A stretch of 64,000 nucleotides of DNA from Welwitschia mirabilis (Eukaryota > Gnetophyta > Gnetopsida > Welwitschiales): assembly GCA_051453625.1 (NCBI GenBank), contig JBOZIK010000001.1:255610336-255674335 (forward strand), in the 5' to 3' direction. A program made the translations under genes and the position numbers. The number at the start of each line of letters is the position of its first letter. The stretch's first letter is position 1. The notes under the pieces were generated by a model, which saw nothing but the letters and a program-made list of their open reading frames with translations, had not been told where the DNA came from and ran no database searches. Below, one piece after another: positions 57,550 to 64,000 of the stretch.

Positions 57550-58173
57550 TATATTTAATTTAATTAAAACATCAAATAGGCGAAATCATAAAATATATGA
57601 AAAAATTAAGGGGTACTTTTACTAACATATTGTTCAAGATGGAGGGGGTTAAGTTGTGCATACAATTATCTTTCAAAGTTTCTTAAGAATAACTAAAGCT
57701 AAAAAATACCTCCATATAGATCCTCTCAATTAAGAAAACTTCAAACTATTTATAAGAGTAAATAGGTGAAAGAAGGATCACTTGAAGTGGCTAAGTTCAA
57801 TTAAGGCATTTTTAATGTAAATGATTTGGCCTTTTTAAAGAAATAAATATTAGTAATAAGATAATTGAAAGAAATTAAGAAGTCAAAGATAGAAGAGAAA
57901 CCTAAATTACCAAAAAGGAAGATGAAAGATTAAGATAATGAAATTGCCCTTTTAGTTGATAACATTTGTGTGTGTATGAGAGGATTAACTAAAGTTAAGT
58001 ATGGGAGAATTGATAGGCTAAAACTTTTCATGAAATCTTCCTAATTTTTTAACATAGTAAACTAGTATTATATTCTAATATAAGATAATATTTTAATATA
58101 AAAGATAATACTTCATATCTCAAGATTTCATTACATCATCATTTTATGTTGCTAACTATTTAATAGGGTAATA
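57550..58173. other. A-rich stretch, possible degraded continuation
   Basis: Lys-rich frame fragments occur (for example around 57880-58020), but no motif is recognisable. Confidence 0.3.
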
Positions 58174-58506
58174 GCATTAGATGCTATAAGAAATGAAAGG
58201 CACATCTACAAAATAGAAGATAGTTCTAATATCTTTCTAAGTGGTAAAAATAATGAATAAGCTCATAATTACAAGTTTGGAAGTAGTTATAGAAGCTTTA
58301 ATAATTAGGAGAAAGGGGATAAAAAATGGCTAATATCATTTTTATATATAAATAGAACAAACTATGATGGTAAAACAATCATTCTGGGATGTAAATCCAT
58401 AATGGAAAAAAAAATCTTAAAAAGGCTTCTAGAAAAGACAGATCACCTGGAAGTACTTCAAAGTGAATTTCAAAGCATTAATACTTGTTGTTACTCAATA
58501 GAATAA
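58174..58506 (+). pseudogene. Unrecognised coding-like remnant
   Basis: 111 codons with only two internal stops (TAA and TAG) before the TAA at 58504. Blocks are RNERHIYKIEDSSNIFL, NYKFGSSYRSFNN, GDKKWLISFLYINRTNYDGK and KILKRLLEKTDHLEVLQSEF. A frame this long is unlikely by chance in such AT-rich DNA. It may belong with 57181-57549. The family is unknown to me. Confidence 0.4.
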
Positions 58507-59349
58507 TATTTTATATTGTTATCAACTAATTATAATACAAGCATAATTATTATGAAAATAATCTTATATTATGGTGCATGTAATTTGAAAAAATTACATG
58601 TTATTATTTCCTCATCTTAATATTAATTTAGTAAGAGTTAGTATTAAGATAGTGCATTAGTTAGAAAAGGGTAGTGCACAAATCCTACTTAGATTTATAT
58701 GCTATTTTGTCTAATTTATTTCTAATTATTGATAAATATTGTAAATGGAATAATAGTTATTAAAATACCATTTACCAAGAATAGTCATTCTTGAATAAAA
58801 AATAAAAAAAAGTATTTTGATGCATAAAAACTTTCATTACTTTTAAAATCTTAGAAATAAATCATCATAAAAATTAGTAACGATGAAGTCTGTGTGGAAA
58901 TGGTGCTTTTAGTTTAGTCTTTTAGTGCATTTTCATGTAATTTTAGTTTAACTAGGATTTATTTATATAAAATAATTTATTATCTTATATTAGTTTTACT
59001 TAATTAATATGTTTATCACCTATAAATAAAATACTAAGATTTAGTCCTTCTTAATATTAATTTTAGATTTTAATAAATAAATTATGATTAATAATGATGA
59101 ATTACAAATACAGTGTTTATAGAATTCAAAATATACTAATATACTAAGGTTTAGAAGCCACATATGTAAAAATTTAAGTGTAAATACCCATCTACCTCCT
59201 AATGATGCATGGTACGAATATTTTTATATATGACTAAAGAATTCATAGTTCTCATGGATGGTTTTTTTATATTCAATGAAACTTGTTATTACATCTGTAA
59301 TTTATAAAAATGGAAAATAAATTAAACTTACTTGATTTAACTTATCACT
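58507..59349. other. AT-rich interruption before the Athila-type RNase H
   Basis: The RT core expected here for a gypsy element is absent. Either it was deleted or this stretch is a later insertion; I find no clear boundaries. Confidence 0.35.
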
Positions 59350-59990
59350 TATCATTACTTTATTATAAGAATTAAAGACACTAAATCTTTCTTAGACATG
59401 CAAGATACTATAAGATTTTTTACCAAGGTTTTTCCAAGCTTAAAAATCTTTGAATAAATTTTTTATTAAAGATACATCTTTTGATTGACCTTTGAAATGC
59501 TAAAATTCATTTGAAATAGTACAATTTCTTCTTACTCCATATCTTATCTTATAATCTCCTAATTAGTCACTACCTTTTAAGTTATTTTATAATAAAAGCA
59601 ATTACGTTATAGGGATAGCTTTAGGATAAAGAAAATATGGTAAATAACATCCTATTTATTATGTAAGCAAACCATTGTAAGGTCCCCAGTTAAATTATAC
59701 AATAGATTAAAAAGAATTATTAGAAATGCTTTTTACCTTAGAAAAATTTAGATCTTATCTTATAGGTTTACAAACCATTATCTTTGTTAATTAATCTACC
59801 TTTAAATACCTATTAGATAAAAAATAATTTAAAGTAATGATATGAATCTTAATTTGCTATTAGTTTAATCTTAACATCAAAGATAAGAAAGGAGTAGAAA
59901 ATATAGTTAAAAATTACTTATCTCATATTAGATCCTATTCACCTTCTTCTTCAAAATCTGAATTTATAAATGACCTATATCATGATGAGC
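59350..59990 (+). pseudogene. Athila-type RT thumb and RNase H remnant (second element)
   Basis: FLRHARYYKIFYQGFSKL near 59375 corresponds to the usual FLGHAGFYRRFIKDFSK. The RNase H follows: SNYVIGIALGQRK near 59600, YYVSKPL near 59660, KELLEML-TLEKFRSYLIG near 59720, and a KDKKGVEN block near 59880. The usual catalytic CDAS reads YNKS. The ending, with FINDLYHDEHLL near 59963, matches the Athila DE-rich link to integrase. Confidence 0.8.
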
Positions 59991-60029
59991 ATCTTCTAGT
60001 TTTTTAAGAATAATCTTGATGTATTGACA

Positions 60030-61270
60030 TATCTAATTATCTTATTGTCCATAAACTATGTAATCACTAAAATACTCAACTTAAAAATCTATTCTTATGT
60101 AAAGTAAATAATTTTTTTTGAGATGCCACTTACATGTTTAAATATAGATTTGATCAAATGATTCATAGGTTATTTCTTAATCTAAAGTCTTAAATGTTTT
60201 AAAATTTTCACATGAAAAGTATGGGGAGATTATGTTTATGCTAAAAGAACTTATTACAGAATTCCTTTAGTTTGGATTTTATTAGTTAGCCTTTCCTAAA
60301 TATGCATATGAATATTATAAAAATTCTAATAAATGTCAATGCTTAACATTATCAAAATAGATATTATGTTCTATTATATATTCTTAAGATTAAACACTTT
60401 AATGCATGCTACATAGATCTTATTAAGCTATTTCCTTCATATCTTAAATGCTCAAATATATTGGTAAATATAAACTGTCACAAACTATTATAAAGCTATC
60501 AAAAATAAAATTAATAATACTAGATTAATTATTAGATTCTTAAAGGAATGTATTTTATCCTACTTTAGCCATCTTAAAGCTATCATTAGTTATGAAGAAA
60601 GTCACTTTCAAATAGAATAATAAACAATCTTTTGAGAGACTATGGAATAGCTCATAATGTTATAACTCCCTTTCATCTACAAAATAATTATCAATTAGAA
60701 ATTAAAAACTAGAAGTTGAAAATGACTTTTCAAAAAATGAAGTGTAACAAAACAAATTGATTCCTCCATCACTGTAATGTTCTTTAGACCTATTAGACTA
60801 CCTTTAAAACTTCCATTAAAATATCATATTATAGATTTATTTTTAAAAAAGCTTACGATATTCCTGTAGAAATTAAACACAAAGATTTTCAAACCATTAA
60901 ATATCCTAATTAAAATCTTAATTAAGCTTTAGAATTTAGAAATATTAAATTATATAAATTATAAAATATTAAAAAGAAATCTTATGAAAATTTCTAAATC
61001 CAATAATAAAGAATGAAATCCTATCATTGTAAGGATATTTTTAGGACATCTTTTGAATCAAATAACTTAGCTTTACTATTTGATCTAGGACTACAAAATA
61101 TCTTATAAAAACTATGTCTAAGTGGGTTATTTAATTTTAAGTTCTAAAAATATTTTCTTATGGTTCTATCAAGATTAAATCATTAAGAATAATCATTCTT
61201 TTAAAATTAATGGCTAAAGACTTAATATTTTGATAAATATATTTACATTGGCCATGAATTTAAACATATT
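60030..61270 (+). pseudogene. Athila-type integrase remnant (second element)
   Basis: It opens with DATYMFKYRFDQMIHRLF near 60122, the usual Athila N-terminal integrase text. In the middle it is poorly readable. Near 60620 the core end is clear (LLRDYGIAHNVITPFH), then YRFIFKKAYDIPVEIKHKDF near 60830 (usually RLVYGKACHLPVELEHKAYW). The C-terminus ends near 61210 with a KINGQRL-like motif comparable with VNGQRLK. Numerous stops and shifts. Confidence 0.75.
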
Positions 61271-62859
61271 TCCTTTATTTAGAATCATAAAAAATTAAAG
61301 GATGGAAAAAATAAATTAAAAAATATAAAAATAATATCATCTAAGAAATTAATTTTGAAATCTTAGGATTTGTTTTCTTTAAAACCTAGATTTAAAAAGT
61401 ACATGATTAAACTATATTAATATGTCATATGTTAATCTTTTATGTACCTTCCACTACTTATTTGATTAGATACTGATTAAATCAAAGAAAACATTAAGCT
61501 AGCATTTTAACTTTTCATCACTTTATATTATGCATACCATATTTTCTATAGTAGATTCTAATGCAACTATTGATGTATATTAAGAAAATTTTAAAATTTT
61601 AAAAATTATGAAAAATGTTTTTGTTAAAGACTCCTATACTATTAAAAAAATATTGTTATGATAAGGATAAATGCTAACTTATATCTATTGGGAATCACTC
61701 ATGAAAACAAAAACTATGCACAAAACTAAAATATTAGACAAGGTGTAGTTTTCAGAAATACAATGAAAGGCAGTAAAAAGTTTGGTTTAGCATGCTTGAA
61801 AAGTGTTGCACCAATACACCTAGAAGAAATTGCATAAATTGATATGATATTATGCATGTGATGATTACTAATTATAAATATGAACTACTTAATTATATGT
61901 TCATACCTCACATAGATTAATAGGTTTCTACATCCTATAAAGATATATAATGAGTTTTATTATGATGGAAACATAGTTAGGAATGCATAAGCTATAGTAG
62001 TTTTAAAAAAGTAAAACCCATAAGAACTAACATGTTACAATGGGATTTAACCAAATGATATATGGAGATACAAAATTTTAGCATCGATATGAATACTAAT
62101 ATAGTGATATGTGGATAACTTTATATCATTACACTCATGTTATGTTTACATATTGGCTTAAGTTTGATACACATAATTTAGAAACATTTATAAATTAAAT
62201 ACCTAATAATGATTATTTATAATCCACCTAAATAGTAGTATAAGATATATGTATCTTGTATAAAAGAATAACAAAGTTGAATCAAGTTTGAGATAATGTT
62301 TACCCTTTGAGAAAACCATCATTTCATGTTAGTGATGAACCCAGAGAATAATACAACTAAATAATGATAATACATTACATGCATAATATATTAGAAATTA
62401 TGATTAAATCATATCATAACTAATTTAAATTATCACTTAAAATGAATTCCTAAAATGTAAATTTTTCTATTTTCATAAGGATAATTAATGCATAACCTTT
62501 TTTCCTCTATTTTATGATTTAGTAGAATAAAAACTCTGATCTTAGAACTAAATCCAATTAGAAAGCATCTCTAATTAACAGTCTCATTTCAAGACTTAAG
62601 TGGATATATGAAGCTAAATAGAAAAAGACATTAATTCTTATAATTAATATTAAATTTATATGGATAATTATGGGTTAAAAGATTAATAAAATAAGTAATC
62701 TACAACTCTAGGTAAATAGAATCAAAAAAGGAGTCTCTCCTTTTTTCAAATTTGAAAATGACCTAGTAAATAGAACCCCAAATTCTAACATAGGTTAAGT
62801 CTAATCAAAAAGGGCAAAGTTTTACTTAAAGGCATAATCCATGTTACAACAAATATCAA
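61271..62859. other. AT-rich stretch, nothing recognised
   Basis: No LTR matching the Athila-type pol upstream could be paired within the window. No coding frame is convincing on either strand. Confidence 0.35.
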
Positions 62860-63117
62860 TCATCCATTCTCAATAATTATTAAACTATTAAAATTCAATC
62901 TCTTATTTATAAAAATAAATCCAAATTTTACATTTCTAATAAAGTAGATTAGATCTAAACTAAACTCCTTTTCTTTGAACCAAGGAGAAATCTTATTAAT
63001 TTTTGCCATTGTAAATAGAATCATTTTTGCATCTATTTCACTATTTTCTCCATCAATTTTTAGAAATATCCCATGAGCTTTAAGCATGACTTCTATTAGA
63101 TTCAAAGAGTTCATCAT
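62860..63117 (-). pseudogene. Unrecognised 85-codon frame
   Basis: Fully open on the minus strand, starting MMNSLNLIEVMLKAHGIF, with a KINKISPWFKEKEF block. There is no recognised family. Similar codon texture and strand to 63495-63797 suggest a common origin. Confidence 0.3.
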
Positions 63118-63494
63118 AGAGTGGGTGTTCCATAATTTATCTTTAGCAATACTCTATCATATAGCTTAAGAAGATTAAAGAGAAAGAATAGGTAGATATG
63201 ATCTATTAAAAGGCAATATGTACTTCATAAATAGAGTAAAATATTTTTATAAGAATATGTTCCTACTACATGAAGAGGTGAACTTAAAGAGTTAAAAAAA
63301 GAAGAAAGAACTTAGGAATATTTTCACCACTATAAGAGAGGTCTCAATTTAAATCACTCCTCTTCTTTCTAGAGCTTCTTCCATTTCTAATTTGAATTTT
63401 CATCTATTTAGTGTAGATAAAGATTTAGCTAGACCTTAGGATAAGCTAGATGTAAAATATGCTACTAATAAAGAAGGAGCATTACAATGTAAAA
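63118..63494. other. Short AT-rich interval
   Basis: Lies between the two minus-strand frames; possibly degraded coding sequence, but nothing recognisable. Confidence 0.3.
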
Positions 63495-63797
63495 TTACCT
63501 AGTTCTATTTATATTTACCATTAGAAATGTATATTTCTCTTCAGATGTAATAAATTTAATTTTAGTTTTCTTTTTCTTGAGTTCATTATATAAAATAAAA
63601 AATGATTCAACACATGTAAATTCCTTTTTAATGCAATAAATGAAATGAGAAGAAATTTAAGAAACCTCATAGTCCCTATCATAGTAATTAATATTTTGAA
63701 ATTTTTATGTGATAGTAAGCCCTTGAAAATTAAAAGATGGTATACAAGATCCATTAATTTTATTACCAATAGATAAATCATAGGGATGAAGAAACAT
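63495..63797 (-). pseudogene. Unrecognised coding-like remnant
   Basis: 101 codons from ATG at 63797 to TAA at 63495 with two internal TAA codons. It begins MFLHPYDLSIGNKING and ends with a KKKKTKIKFITSEEKYTFL block. A competing fully open minus frame (63802-63521) is very hydrophobic and Leu/Ile-rich; I find the first frame more protein-like. The family is unknown. Confidence 0.3.
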
Positions 63798-64000
63798 GAC
63801 AATCAAATGAAGCACTAAGAAGGCAAGTTGAATCTTCAAGAAGTTAAGAGGTAAAATAAGAATAGGAATAATCTTAAGTACAGTAACAATGAAGGTAAAG
63901 GATACCCACTCTAACTACTTTTCAATAGAAAATGAGATCCTTGAAATGGTCTTAAGAAGGCATAATATGGGTGTAAGGGATTTAGAGAAAAATGAAGGGT

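Noticed and set aside
57181-58506. An endogenous pararetrovirus (caulimovirus-like) insertion
   Set aside because: I considered it because of the unassigned frames, but no movement-protein, coat-protein zinc finger or viral RT motif could be identified; the nearest RT-side sequence is Athila-type gypsy.

Overview
The window is AT-rich, CpG-poor plant nuclear DNA, most likely heterochromatin of a flowering plant. It consists almost entirely of old, nested LTR retrotransposons. The evidence is the Ty1/copia proteins of the SIRE type, the Ty3/gypsy proteins of the Athila/Tat type, primer-binding sites matching tRNA-iMet and tRNA-Asp, and target-site duplications. I cannot name the species. I found no intact gene, rRNA, tRNA or CRISPR array. 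Every coding trace is a pseudogene, broken mainly by stop codons that look like decayed Gln and Trp codons (C-to-T or G-to-A transitions). Ten N-runs mark a draft assembly.

Layout. 1-6.15 kb: SIRE-like copia element on the + strand, with gag, no visible pol, a third ORF, a polypurine tract and a 3' LTR. 6.15-20.9 kb: AT-rich DNA holding several diverged direct-repeat families, among them a 0.6-kb pair, an LTR pair around a minus-strand copia-like element at 8.2-13.3 kb, and a three-copy array at 17.4-20.6 kb. 20.9-23.1 kb: the end of an LTR, a tRNA-Asp primer site and a T-rich leader of an Athila/Tat-like element. A second Athila-type element, 23106-37407, interrupts it and is flanked by the 5-bp duplication ATCCT. 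Inside that element sit gag, protease, RT, RNase H and integrase, followed by the 3' end (third ORF plus LTR) of another SIRE-like element that abuts the Athila 3' LTR. 37.4-39.7 kb: unrecognised coding-like remnants.

39708-52897: a minus-strand SIRE-like unit flanked by the duplication GCATC, with one LTR at each end but two consecutive gag-pol copies in between. This is best read as a tandem LTR-int-LTR-int-LTR array whose middle LTR fell into an assembly gap. 52.9-59.3 kb: unassigned coding-like remnants and a small copia-like element with decayed LTRs. 59.35-61.27 kb: RNase H and integrase of another Athila-type element. 61.3-64 kb: AT-rich DNA with two unassigned minus-strand reading frames.

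Nothing here is a working biological system. The points worth a second look are the tandem copia array, the different iterated short boxes in the LTRs or 3' regions of each SIRE-like copy, the third ORF found between pol and 3' LTR in all three SIRE-like copies, and several coding-like fragments that match no family I recognise.
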